Positions 36,014 through 47,919 of a DNA stretch of 64,000 bases are shown piece after piece. Source of the stretch: Lasioglossum baleicum (lineage: Eukaryota > Arthropoda > Insecta > Hymenoptera > Halictidae); NCBI RefSeq assembly GCF_051020765.1, contig NC_134942.1, forward strand, positions 3,038,001 to 3,102,000. Reading direction: 5' to 3'. The notes under the pieces are model-generated. The model did no database searches, had not been told where the DNA came from, and saw nothing but the letters and a program-made list of their open reading frames with translations. The translations under genes and the position numbers were made by a program. Positions within the stretch are counted from its first letter, which is position 1; each line of letters begins with the position of its first letter.

Positions 36014-36430
36014 AATGAATAGGGGCCTAAATGAATAGGGGCCTAAATGAATAGGGGCCTAAATGAATAGGGACCTAAATGAATGGGGACCTAAATAAAT
36101 GGGGACCTAAATGAATAGCGGCCTAAATGAATAGAAACCTAAATGAATAGAGACCTAAATGAATTGGGATTTTAATGAATAAGGACCTAAATGAATCAAG
36201 GATTTAAATGAAAAAAAAACGAAATGGACCGAAATGTAAATTGACAGAAATCTGAATTGACAGAAATCTAAATTCACAGAAATCTAAATGCACAGAAATC
36301 TAAACGCACAGAAATCTAAACGCACAGAAATCTAAACGCACAGAAATCTAAACGCACAGAAATCTTAATGCACAGAAATCTAAATTCACAAAAATGTAAA
36401 TTGTCAAAAATCCAAATTCACAAAAATCCA
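36014..36430. repeat. 16-bp minisatellite, about 26 units, two consensus types
   Basis: Units 1-12 (36014-36206) follow AATGAATAGGGGCCTA; units 15-26 (36239-36430) follow AACGCACAGAAATCTA; two intermediates lie between. The 16-base phase is kept throughout apart from one extra base near 36206, so this is one array and not two. Variants cluster by position, as expected from local unit duplication. Confidence 0.92.
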
Positions 36431-36439
36431 AATTGCGAG

Positions 36440-37135
36440 GGCCCGAGCACAACTATCTGTATAAAAATCAGACACGCCCATCTTCCAAGGGTTGAAACAG
36501 TGAAGTTTGGAGAAAATTGTGTACTGAATAATAGAAACAATTTCCTCACGGTGGTTCTTTGATATTCTATTTTCAATATCTGCCCGTGACCACGATTCCC
36601 AAGCGAATGCCTTCGATGATCCGAGGGTGCAATGCATGTGAAACCGGGCGCGTAACCGTCGGACAAAAACGGAAACCTCAAAGCTTTTCTCTCGGACATT
36701 TTTACCGAGCAATAACTCCGGATAAACCGATATCAGCGACCGCATGATTGACGCTGATTGCAGCGACGAACAAATCCGTCGAATACTATAGTTCTCCTAG
36801 CGTTCAAGCAGGCACGATATCCATTGTCGATAGACATTTTTGCGGGCGAAATAAAAGTTAACGATCCTAATCAGAGAGACGTTGCACGGCGGAATAATTG
36901 ACGAGCCTGGAACCTCGAAAAAATGGTTTCCTTTAGCATTTGTTCCTTTGATTTGTCCATAAAATTAAAACTATTTTAAACGAAGTGACTAACTGTAAGA
37001 TATGCAAGTTAAACGAAATACGTGGTTCTCAAAATTAATGTATTTCTTCTTCCTAATAAAAATAGATGGGGTATTTTTACAGATGCTTATGGAGTGTATC
37101 GATTTTATTAATTGTATTTGTATTGTTGCAAATGA
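36440..37135. other. Intronic stretch without recognised features
   Basis: Overlapping minus-strand open frames at 36404-36745 have no domain signature. Confidence 0.4.
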
Positions 37136-37139
37136 TTGA

Positions 37140-37300
37140 TTGCAAATGGATAATGTGCGAAGGGCCACTAATTAATATCGTACCATTATTCACAATATTG
37201 TTTACATTATTAAATATGGTGGTATCTGATTAATTACTGCACATTTAAGTATCGTATGAGGTATTGTATCCATTTCATATGCAAATGGTCAATTCGTACA
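37140..37300. repeat. Dispersed repeat, copy 2 (partner at 23108)
   Basis: It shares CGTACCATTATTCACAATAT and 'CATTTAAGTATCGTATGAGG' with 23108-23327 in the same order. It also contains one ATGCAAAT octamer-like site (ATGCAAATGG). Confidence 0.6.
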
Positions 37301-37594
37301 GCGAATAAAATTGCATTGGTGCGAACGTAATAAGGGTACAAATGTGGATCGAGCAAAGCTATAGGAAGCAGGAGAGATAATTTAGCACAAGACAAGTTAA
37401 AGAAGGAGGCTCGCAGGTGCTCAAGAAACATTCCCACCGAGTGAGCACGTTATCCATCTGCGGGGAGAGCGCTTCTTTTGTCTTCCGATATCAAATATCA
37501 CTTGAGGAAAGCATGTTTCCCTGGTCAGAGGGAAAATTCCACGTCGCAGGGAATCCCTGTGGACAGAATTTGATTATCCGGTTCCGCGAACGTC

Positions 37595-37623
37595 GACTTT
37601 CGGATCTTCGGGATCCGAAAGTC
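37595..37623. other. Perfect 12-bp stem-loop
   Basis: GACTTTCGGATC and GATCCGAAAGTC flank a five-base TTCGG loop. This is a compact GC-balanced hairpin in otherwise ordinary sequence, with no run of T after it. Confidence 0.8.
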
Positions 37624-37699
37624 CTGCTCGAGACCTCTAGCCGGGCACACACAAAAGCCCGTGGAACTTCCGGCTCTGGCCGAGCCCCATAAAGCTGAC

Positions 37700-40600
37700 A
37701 ATTTCGTTTAAGTGGCATATCTGGAGCATCGTTTTATTCCACGCCCTGAATTCTCTGCTCTCCTGCTTTTCTCTACTCTTCTATCTCCCTCCCAGTTTCT
37801 CTCTTTCTCTTTTCTTTCTGTCTCCAACGGTATAAAGTTTGCAATACCCGGGGCCAGCATCTGTCCACCGTTGTCCACTTCTGACGCGAAAAAGAGACTG
37901 CATGTGGGCCAAGGAAGTCTGCATTTCATCGCGAGATTCTCCTCTGCAACCCTGGTCACGTAGACCTAGTATAAAACACCGGAGGATACACTCAAAAACT
38001 AAGAACCTCCCACGCATCGATAACGTTCACATTTTTGCTACCACCGATCTCCTCTACACGCAAAATTATTTTGCGAAATGTTGAAAATCGTCTGTCAGGT
38101 TGCTAGAAATGAAATGTGATATGATTCTTCAGCGTTACATTTTGTTCATTATAGAATTGCATGAATCCAACTTCATTCTGATTTCAATTGTCTAACAGTA
38201 ACTGAATTATTTTGATCTACAAGGGATCTTTTAGCGAAAGAAAAATTACATTATTTTCGTAATACTTGTCTCTTCGAAACAAATGATATGTTCTCTTTAG
38301 ACATTGATTTTTTTAGTATTAAAATCAAGTTAATTACAAGTAAAAACAAATTTTGTTCAAATCATTTATAGAATGACAAGTTCTGGTGAATAATAATAAT
38401 TATCATTATACATTCTTCCTGTCAATTTTCTTTGATAAAATTGAACCGTCAATATACAAAAACCTGGGGATCTCAATATTCTTTTCATACATTGTTTTCT
38501 TAGTATCAAGATCAAGTGAAGTATTTAAACTAATCAAGAAACAAAACGTTCTGGTGCATAATTTCTGTCAATTTTTCTTAGTAAAATCGAGAACATGTAC
38601 TTTCTACAAGCTGATCCCAAAAAATTGACAATGTCAATCTACAAAAATCATAAATCGACATTAAAGAAAACACTGTGAAAGGCAGGCTAAAAAATATAAA
38701 AAACAGCGCGATCATGTGAAGAGTCTCTCGGAGGGATGGTAACCGAGAAAAACAAAGAATCGATGGACTAATAACGGAAAGTTTATGGTGATCACGGTAG
38801 GTGGTTCACCCCGCGGGAAACAGCCCGCACGAATCGAGCCAAGTCGAGGCGAGACGCGGTTGTTAAGGGAGTCGTTACGTTTAACGACAGTCGCTCTCCG
38901 TTTAACAGCCGTCAAGTATGGATGCCGGAGTATACCACTATAAAATCGTGTTATTAGTTACACACAATGGCAAGTAAACACTTCTTGCGTTCCATTGCGG
39001 ATAAGAGAGAAAGACAACGAGTCTGAAGTGACGTTTCGTGGTAACCAGCGACAGCGATTTCAGTTGACAAAACTTTATTACAAGTTGTACACGTAGTTAA
39101 TATCGCGAGCTCTAACAACCGGCGCTGAATGAGTAAGAACGACGCTGTGCAAACGAATGCTTGTTTGTTTTCGGGGACGTGTTGCTCGGAATTCCGCGTC
39201 CGCGGAATGAAATTTTCGAGTGTCCAGTTGTGAAATTTTCAGCAGCAATGCTACCGTAGAATAAAATGTCACCGTACCGTGCTCAATTTTCGAGGAAATC
39301 TTGCTCGAATATTAACCTAATGTTCCACTTATTGTGGATACGAGTGCAAGCATACATGATAGTCTCTGAACCTCTGTTTTCACGTCCAGAATGAGATGTA
39401 AAATATGACAGCACAACTGTTGGAAGACTCTACGTTCAAAAACAAAGGGGAAATTAAATCTTTTGAAAATTGGGCTAATGTGTCTGACAACGACTGGCTG
39501 TTTCCCCTTAGAGTGGATACTAACAAAAAATCGTACAACAAGTTTCAAGGCGTCGTTGTAATGGGGAAGCTTCGAGCTTCACGTCTATGGTAGATTTATT
39601 GACGAGAAAAATGTCCTAATGCTTCTACAGACGTTCCTATGTGTAATATTTTTGACCGAAACATACTTGTTGTCTCTCGGTCACTGTATCGTAGGAAAAA
39701 GTCTTGGAAGAAAATTAATAAAGGATTATGAAAGTAGAGGCTTCAAGCTTTAAAATGAGCCCAGGCTCGCGTCGTATTACTTTTTTTTTAACTGAGTTGT
39801 CACGGTTTAAAGATCGATGATTTTTCGAAAATTGTATGGATCACTTAATTGAACCAAGGTTTCGATTTCTATTAATTATTGCGATCGTGTCTTACGTCGC
39901 GCGCTCAACAAAGCATGAATAAACGAAGACTATCAATTATCGATTCGACGAAACGGATCATCGGTCGAGCCGGCAACGGGCCGGTTATCAATTAAAATCA
40001 ATTCGGACGCGACGCTCGTTAAAAATTAACCTATCTGTGTCGTTTAACAATTCACGAGGGGTTTCGCACCGCGGCTCGCGACCGTTTAATAATTTAATTA
40101 ACACCGTGTCTCGACGTTCTGTGTCGCGGTACTCTTTCTTTTTATTCTTTGTTTTTTTCGTTCGTTCTTCGCCCCTGTTTCTCTCAGTGCCGCACCCTCG
40201 GGCGCGATTAATTAAAATTTTTCTGTAAATTCCGACTGTTCGACGGCCGACCATAGGGAGGGGTTTATTAAGACCATAATGCCGGTGAGTTAGGAGACCA
40301 GAGGATCATTAAATTTGATTTACGGGATTCCAGTTTGTAGTTCAAAACAGATTGTTCGGCGCAAATATATAGTATAGCGATACTGCGAAGAATCAATAGC
40401 ACCCAACCGCCGGTGGGCATTGTGTGTCGCCGCTATGCAACGGGTGTTTTTGAAAACTCGCAACAATCCGCAGGAATCGAAGAAACAGAAATCGAACCTG
40501 AAAATAGTATGTCTGAACGAAACTTTTTTCCTATTTTTTGGAAGACAAAATAAAATGTATTAGGCACAGAAAATAATTCTCCATAAAATCGTTGTTTATT

Positions 40601-41970
40601 TACGAGCGATAACAGGTGGATTCAAATTACCAATTCCATTGGAAGAAGCCGGAATATTTTTATTACCACGCTTATGTTAAAATGCACTAGAAAGGAGAAA
40701 ATAATTTTTTTCCTGGTTCTCCATAAAATACCGAATCCAGTTAAATGATTAATATTTTTCCCCAAAATTTCTTCTGTCATACAAACCACAATACCATGCA
40801 GAGACAGTAATTTCAAAGGAATAAATTCATTGTGAGGATATAAAATACTGTGATTGTTTGATAATACTTTGATAGTTTGATACTTTGACATAAAATTAGT
40901 TGCTTGAATAAATTCAGCTTACATAATTGTATTTAATCAAAATTGTCCATATATTATCGGCGTGGTAGTCAAACAACTTTTTAAATATTAGAGTAATTAA
41001 ATATATTTGTTACAAATAAATTCTACCCATCTTCAACAACTGCGTCGAGTGAATCCACACGCTGAACCGAAAATACTTCAGCAATAGTTCAGAATTTTTT
41101 TAATACAAATTTCCATCTCCCCGAGGACCGCGCGGGGATTATTTCAACAGGGAAAAAAAACCATGTTCGGGAAAACATCCGCGTCAAACAGCGAACATAG
41201 GTTCCGATAGTCCACGCGAACGCCTGTATTTTTTCCCTGGTATCGCGATACACGTGCACCGTTCAAGGAGTCCAGGTTATGTCAATGTTTTTCCACTTCG
41301 AATTCTATTCCGTGTCCTGATGCCACGCTCGGAAGTTACCCCGGAAATCGACGTCACCGAAATTTTCCACAGCGTTAGATTCTACCGTGCACAGGAATTC
41401 GTAACAAAACACAGAGAAATCGGAGCAGTCGAAATTTCGAAGAAAATAATGTCCCGCGAACGAGATTTACCTGGCCGGGAAACCGTCGAAATTGTTTTCC
41501 ATTGTTTCCGCGAGTTTCCCGGAGCGTGTTCCATTGACGGTTTCAAGGGGCAATTTGTTGCGGACGGAGGTTTCCGTGCGGAATTTTTGTCAAAATACCG
41601 ATGCAAAACGGTATTTCTGCACACGTGTTTTGCAAAGAACAATTGGTTCGAGGAAGACGGACAGTTTGGTCAGGGACCAATTTTTTTTCCGCACGTGTCC
41701 CCAACGTTTCTGTAGTTGTAGATCGATCTATCGCGACCGGCTGTGCGTCGGATCGATAATCGTTGACCTGTAAACTGTTGTACAAAAACCAACCTTGCGT
41801 TGGTGGTATTGCAACTGTTACGTGCTATAATTCGTTGATGAGAGCAATGGAAAGTGGGAATAAAACAAATTTACGAATCTATTTACATCTACAAATTTTC
41901 TAAATTTTCCTCTACAACTTTTAAATTCAAGGCAATATTTACCAGATGATTCTAATGCTTGCTGGATTTA
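37700..41970. other. Intronic stretch without recognised features
   Basis: A CT-rich patch lies at 37755-37825 and AT-rich text at 38080-38700. At 41110-41715, CpG-rich stop-poor sequence holds overlapping open frames (153 codons plus, 86 minus). No family signature is visible on either strand. Confidence 0.4.
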
Positions 41971-41977
41971 GTATTAA

Positions 41978-42189
41978 CTCGTTGCCGTACTTTGACGAGC
42001 CAGACTCGTGACGAAGGTTTGTAACAAAGTCTAACAAATATGAATGTTACGCGGTTCATTTTAGATGGAATAAAATTTTATTCGTTTGTAATCGCAAAAA
42101 TATACATTTTCTTTTCACTTCTACGACATTGTTGTTTCATAAAGACGTTCTAATCACTGTAACAGTAGAAGAAAAGGTACGGCAAAGAG
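41978..42189. mobile_element. Second TTAA-type MITE family, copy 2
   Basis: It begins after TTAA (41974-41977) with CTCGTTGCCGTACTTTGAC and ends GGTACGGCAAAGAG before TGAA. Interior blocks match 23680-23894. Confidence 0.75.
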
Positions 42190-42214
42190 TGAAATCGTTT
42201 TAACCTTTCTACCA

Positions 42215-42654
42215 CACTCCTCAAAAGAATTAAGGGATCACTTGTGCGAACCCGAAAAATTGGTCCCACTTTACGTGATCATAACTCCGTCGAAAATTGC
42301 CGTATTAATATAGTGAAACAACGGTTTGAAAGCCTGAAACCTCTAGTTTCAGATACTCTGTTTCAAATTGTTGCTATGTTGGTTTTTTACAAAGTTATAG
42401 CGAGATGAAGACAACATTGACGGTTATCAAAAATTTTGTGCAACTTTGGAACATCACACGGGGAGCAACAAATTTTTTTGATAAATCACTATAATATCAT
42501 GTGGAAGGGCTATCTTTCCTGTGTAAATTGTGTGGTTGTTGAATATTGTGCGATGTTTTTTATTCGAGTTTTTCAACGTTGAAGTAAATGTGGGCTTTTT
42601 AAATTTAACTGGCTTCAGAAAGCGAAAAAATTATCGTAGAATCTTGTGCAAAAA
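42215..42654. mobile_element. Truncated copy of the CACTCCT fold-back family
   Basis: Starting CACTCCTCAAAAGAATTAAG, it follows the left half of the element at 52597 closely for about 440 bases and stops at TTGTGCAAAA, lacking the right inverted arm. Confidence 0.85.
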
Positions 42655-42728
42655 AGGAATAGAAAGAGCGTTTCTTTCTCTTCAAGGCACTCGTTTTGTT
42701 TTTTCAATTTCATTAACATTTCGATATA

Positions 42729-42902
42729 CCAGGTGTTTCTGAAAATATGCTTACAAAATGCACACAGGAAACGATCGAGGGAGCAGTCGATCTAAAATAA
42801 GGAACTTATCGATTGGTCCCAAATTACGGTACCATCTCAGACTAGCTTCACTGTTCGAGGACAAATCTGTCCGAGCAAACTCTCGTCGTTAGCGCACCCT
42901 GT
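42729..42902. mobile_element. Possible short CAGGGTG-type element
   Basis: TACCAGGTGTTTCTG near 42727 and GCGCACCCTGTATT near 42892 resemble the opposed outer ends seen at 33951 and 54554. Inner complementarity is weak, so this is tentative. Confidence 0.3.
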
Positions 42903-42909
42903 ATTTGAG

Positions 42910-45030
42910 GGCCCTCGAGGCAACGATGATACACACAGTTCGAGCAACTCCGGTGTCAACACAAAGACACCCGTCGAAAAGCGACAGGGGGATGGCCGCG
43001 AGAAGAGGGTGGGGCGGAGGGTTACGTCTGGTCAAACGAAAGGACCCTAGTTGCAACTAGTATGACCGGCTGAATTTCGAGGCTTCTGGGTTCACACTCT
43101 TCGTGGGGGCCGCAACGGCCGATAGTTACTCGATAGAGTCCGCTGATCGATGGCTTTGCGGAAGCAATTTGGGTTACCGAGCAACCTCCGACCGAGCGGA
43201 ACTCCCGCCGAACTTTTGCGAAGTACTTTCGCCGCAGTTAGCCGAAACAGGGATCGCAGACGACTGGAAGATTAGGGAACCGCTGGGAAACCTGTAGAGA
43301 GAAACACGGGGGAACGCCGCGCCGCTGTTCGTCTTCACCGCTGCTAAGGAACTTCTAATTCCGAGGTCCTGCGGGGATCATCGCGACCGTGTCGCGCGTT
43401 CGCGCGTTAACACGACCCGAAACAGCCCGGGTATTTTCGGTGGGCGACACACTTTTGTGCTGTATTACTTGGGCCCATTCGTTCTAATTTTCAATCGATT
43501 ATGCTGAACATAAGATTTTTATTCTGACGCTTGATGAATGTGTATTTGACAAAGTTGCTATACCGTCGCCGAAAGCGACATTTATGTTTTTCGCTGTCCA
43601 AGTTTGAACTCGTACAAGTAAATTATACGAATTTCCTTTTTTCCCCCCATGGTGAACGAAAATCGATTTTGGATCATGTATACTATACAATATTAATGAT
43701 CTTATACACGCAACACTTCAACCCCATCTGTCGTGGAAAAACTAAACTACAAAGGCGGGAAGTTTCAAATGTGAAAAACGGTCATTTCAATTGCAACAAC
43801 CTAATAATATTACAATACATATGCTGCAATTGTACGTTATTATTAAAAGATGAATATATAATATTATTTCGGACTCATTCTTAAGCAAAAACACAAGGTT
43901 GATTCGTCTAAAAATATAGAGATTTAATATTAATTACACAATCAATAATTCGTACATACTTCCGACGTGTCACACTAACCTAAAAATATAGAGAATCAAC
44001 AATTAAATGTTTGTGCTTCCCTATATTCTCTCTCAACATACGATCTTCTTTATAATAGAAACCTGCACTTGTAGATTTCTGAACTTAAATATTTCATTAA
44101 TTCGTTTCTCACGAATTATCGAGGTAATTAATTATTAAATTAATCGATTGAACTGTCACTCTCTCTATCTGAATCTCTGTTTACTTTATCCTGTCTAGTC
44201 CTGACCTCTCTCGAGCATCTATGTAACTCACCGGCCTATACACAAAGCTTACAAATATAATTAAGGATCCGTGGCGAGCCTAGCTACCATCGTCCAACCC
44301 ACCTCAAAATATTGATTCGATGACCCAGCAACAGCAACATAAAGTACCAGTTAACCAGATCCCACGAATTTTCCGCGAGCATACGAATTCCACGAATTTC
44401 CTTCGTAAAATCACAATCAGGTTACCCTCGAAACGAAAGTAAGTCTGCGTTGATTCGATTCCGGCTAACGATTCGCGCGTACAAATCTGACGAATTAGCA
44501 GGGAAATTCGAATTACCGAGGGGGGGGGGTGGGTGTACGGAGGGGGGTGAAATTAATGAAAGCCCGACCCGTGTTGCCCCTTTCCAAACTTGCCGATTCA
44601 ATTTTTCAAGCCCCGTCACTGGCCTGGCGTGCACCTGTACAAGAGCGGAGAGAAGAGAAAAAAAATAGACGGAGGGGATCAATATTGGCGGTGCGCGATC
44701 AATTAAACGAGCGAAAATAATTGGTCGATCGATGGGGAGTGGGGGGGGGAACACACATTCGGCGAGATACGGGGCCAGGCGCAGTTTCACTTTTGCGCCA
44801 CCCACCGCGGCCGACATCCGGGAATGAATCGTTTTACAATGGCCATTCACCGGTCGGACAAAAGTCTGCCCTTCGATGAACTAGGATTGAACTTCCGGTG
44901 TGACGCGCCGGGCCCGGGAATCACCGAAATCTGAGGCCGTGATTCATATTTCCAAAGCGCCTTATTAGGTCAGACATGACGAACGCTATTTCGAAGACTG
45001 TCGGTTTATGAACACGAACAAGTTCGTGTA
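42910..45030. other. Intronic stretch, partly CpG-rich
   Basis: CpG-rich sequence runs at 42930-43450. A short segment (43765-43840, ACGGTCATTTCAATTGCAAC) recurs as ACGGCCATTTCGTTTGCAAC at about 45680. Open frame 43531-43884 has no domain signature. Confidence 0.4.
44520..44750 (+). repeat. Poly-G tracts
   Basis: Runs of 10, 3 and 6 G occur within 44520-44549, and runs of 4 and 9 G within 44734-44750. The first cluster nearly meets the four-run rule for a quadruplex. Confidence 0.8.
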
Positions 45031-45042
45031 ACAAAAGTCTTG

Positions 45043-45420
45043 GAATATTCGGGTCCCATGGAAATCACCGACACCGATTTCTCCGGAACGGTTTTCGCCG
45101 ACAACATTTCTCCGACTCCAGATTTCTCCGACAATAGCTTTGGCCGACAACGCCTTTAACCGACAACGAATTTGATCCACGACTTGAAACACAGTATGAT
45201 AATGTTGTATGATAATACTGTATGATAATACATATTGTAATACTGTATAATAATGCGTACTGTGGTCGACTTAAGTGTTGTTGTGGATCAAATTCGTTGT
45301 CGGTCAAAATCGTTGTCGGTTAAAGGCGTTGTCGGCCAAAGCTATTGTCGGACAAATCTGGAGTCGGAGAAATGTAGTCGGAGAAATCTGTGTCGGTGAT
45401 TTCCATAGGACCCGAATATT
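45043..45420. mobile_element. Foldback-like element with arms of 16-bp subrepeats
   Basis: The outer ends GAATATTCGGGTCC and GGACCCGAATATTC enclose arms of about 140 bases. Each arm is built of six to eight subrepeats containing TGTCGG followed by an AAA-rich part (three exact 16-base steps: CGTTGTCGGTCAAAAT, CGTTGTCGGTTAAAGG, CGTTGTCGGCCAAAGC). A 100-base loop of TGTATGATAATAC-like repeats separates the arms. Subrepeat-built arms are the hallmark of Drosophila FB-type elements. No target duplication is obvious and no coding region exists. Confidence 0.75.
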
Positions 45421-45429
45421 CTACCTGTG

Positions 45430-47730
45430 CTCATTTTAAAGGGTTAATGCTCAATATTCACGCCAGTCAACTCGTCTTCAAGAATCTACGGTGAGTCGTA
45501 ACGCAGTAAAAACTGCATTTGATGAATTGATTGCCTCACGTTTATTAGATTTCTACCAGAAAGGTATTCAGGCGCTTGTATCACGATGGAAGAAGTGCAT
45601 TGATGTCGATGGAAATTATGTCAATTAATAGAATATGAATAAAGCTTGTAAAATAAAAGTTTATGTTAAAGATTCAAAACGGCCATTTCGTTTGCAACAA
45701 CCTAATATATTGCACTGAATTTTGTACATGTTTCCAATTTTATTCTAACCCCTTAGTTCTCCAGTGACATCTACAATACATCAGAAAAGTATTCAACGAA
45801 AACACGTACAATTCAGTCATGTTCTTATTTGAATCTTGAATGAAAGCTCTCACTCGGTTCTTTCTCTGGGGAATTGAATACGAAAACAAATAGCAGAACG
45901 TCTACATTTTTCCCTGTAGCATTGAATCCCGAGTGGGTGAACAACCCTTAAACTCCTCGAGTACTTAACAAAGCATTTTACTGCAGTGCCAGGGACGTCA
46001 CGGAAAAACTAATGAAAGGACGTCTAATTTAATTAAGTTCCTGAATCAATGAGAGCACTTCGCAGGTCTCGGTAATAACTGAATTAAGCTGCAGGTTGAA
46101 AAATCTCTATGGAGCCGGGAAACAATCGCTCTGCACACGGGACACCATTCTTTAAGATGCGTCAGGCATTGTCTATCGTCCAGGCGGGGAGTCACGCGTT
46201 CCTTGACACTGGCAGGAAAGAGAAAGGGAGGGAAAGAGAGACGCTCTCTCGAAGACCTAGAATTTTTGTCGAGCGAGACGTTCGACGCTATTATCCTGAA
46301 AGCTCGCGAGAGGATCCATTCTGCTCGCCTACTTCACGGAACAATGGCGGCGGGCTTTAAAACTGCCTTTAGCGGGGCTCGCGAACGCGCGTTTTAGCCT
46401 GTTAAATGCGCGAGAATTGTCACGGAGTGCTCGTAATTCCTGAAAGACCCGGGTTTGTTTGCACGTGCGAGCCAGCACGCACGGCTTAAGGCTTTTTCTC
46501 ACCGCGGCGAGGATTATTTTCGCCGCGCGAGCGGCCCGAAGCGAGGCGAAACGGAGCGGAGCCGAGCGGACCCCCCCGGTACACCGTCCGCGAAACAAAT
46601 CGCCCTGATAACGACCAACTCCCTGAACCTGTTCCTGTAATCCGCCCCTGGGAATCGCGCCCGGACCGAAAACCGGCGAGTTCTTAACGGGCATTCTTAT
46701 TTAAACCTTGCCACTCTAATTTATCCCCTAACTGTAAGCCGTCTTCTTTGCTAAGGGGGTGTTCTGGTTTTCCATGCTGTTTTTAACTCGTAGGGATTTT
46801 TTACGAGTGCCTTTTCCATTCGGAGTTTGTGTACATATTTACTGGCGTTTGAAGTACATGTGTGATTTGTTTTAAGTAAAAATAATTAAAATTTCATAAG
46901 TTATATATTTTTTTGTGTATTTTTTGGAGAACGTTGGTCGACGTTTGACGAAACTAATAGAAATAAGGTGGTTTATCAATCAGTATGAATGTAGTTGTGT
47001 ACGGTACAAAAGAAATGAAAAAATCTTGATATGTTAAATCCAATCCATTTTGAAGTCCAATTATGGTTTCTCAAAATTTTTTGACGAATTGACGGATTTG
47101 TTTCTAGGCAAAATGACTCCCTTAATCTCCTTTGAGAAATTTCTTGGGAATTTTACGTATAAATTGTAGTCGATTTTTGATCGTACACGAGATGTGCAAC
47201 ACGTTCCCAGGATGTGCAAAGGTATACGAAAAGCGAGGAATATACAGCTGCTTGAAAATCGAGAAATTTCGTTGGAATCTAAGGGAGACAAAAATACCAG
47301 TGTTCACGCAGCGTCTGAGACTCTCGCAGCGTTTCCAGTTCTCACTCGGAAATAATTTAGTTTAATAGAAGCTAGTCACAAGTATGAAGAAAATGGAAAC
47401 ACAAGGGATGTCCGGCATAACTGAATGAAGCAGTATCATCAGGTCTAAATAGTTTTAGATGCTCCACATTTCTGTGTGATTTCCGAGGATTCCTCTGTAC
47501 AGAGGACGTGGGAAGATTTAATTATTTTCCTTTGAAGACTCCCGATGAAAACCTGTCGAAAGATTTAATTTCACGATTTTCAAGAAACATAAATTCGATT
47601 CACTTGCAACATGAATGAGTAGATCTACAATGCGAAGGGAAACAGACATTAAAAGAGTTTACATTATAAAATTAAAATAATTGAAGCAATACGTTTTCAT
47701 CTCATTTCGGTTTCTTGCAATTGCTGAACA
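45430..47730. other. Intronic stretch, CpG-rich block
   Basis: CpG- and purine-rich sequence lies at 46190-46640 (with GCGAGCGG and GGAGCGGAGCC runs), flanked by AT-rich text. Open frames in the block overlap on opposite strands and show no domain. Confidence 0.4.
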
Positions 47731-47742
47731 ATTGCTTATGAA

Positions 47743-47903
47743 TAGACAGCGGATCTCTATGCAAAATAAAAATTATCTGCATCGATTGCAAGAAATAGAA
47801 GCTAAATTGAATGTTAATTCTCTTCCCTTAACGATCTTGATAAAGTATAAATAACGGATAAAGGACAATTTTTAGCTATAAATGCATAAAGATCCGCAGT
47901 CGA
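47743..47903. mobile_element. hAT-like MITE, 161 bp, perfect 8-bp target duplication
   Basis: It starts TAGACAGCGGATCTCTATGC and ends CATAAAGATCCGCAGTCGA. The direct repeat CTTATGAA (47735-47742, 47904-47911) fits nTnnnnAn. The left part is nearly identical to 13588 (CTGCATCGATTGCAAGAAAT), placing both in one subfamily. Confidence 0.88.
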
Positions 47904-47919
47904 CTTATGAATAATCTAT

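Noticed and set aside
36014..36430. CRISPR-like periodic array
   Set aside because: Period 16 with no spacers; a minisatellite in a eukaryotic intron.
41254..41715. Plus-strand open frame of 153 codons
   Set aside because: CpG-rich, stop-poor sequence with overlapping open frames on the opposite strand (41382-41642, 41543-41785). No recognisable domain, signal peptide or splice context.
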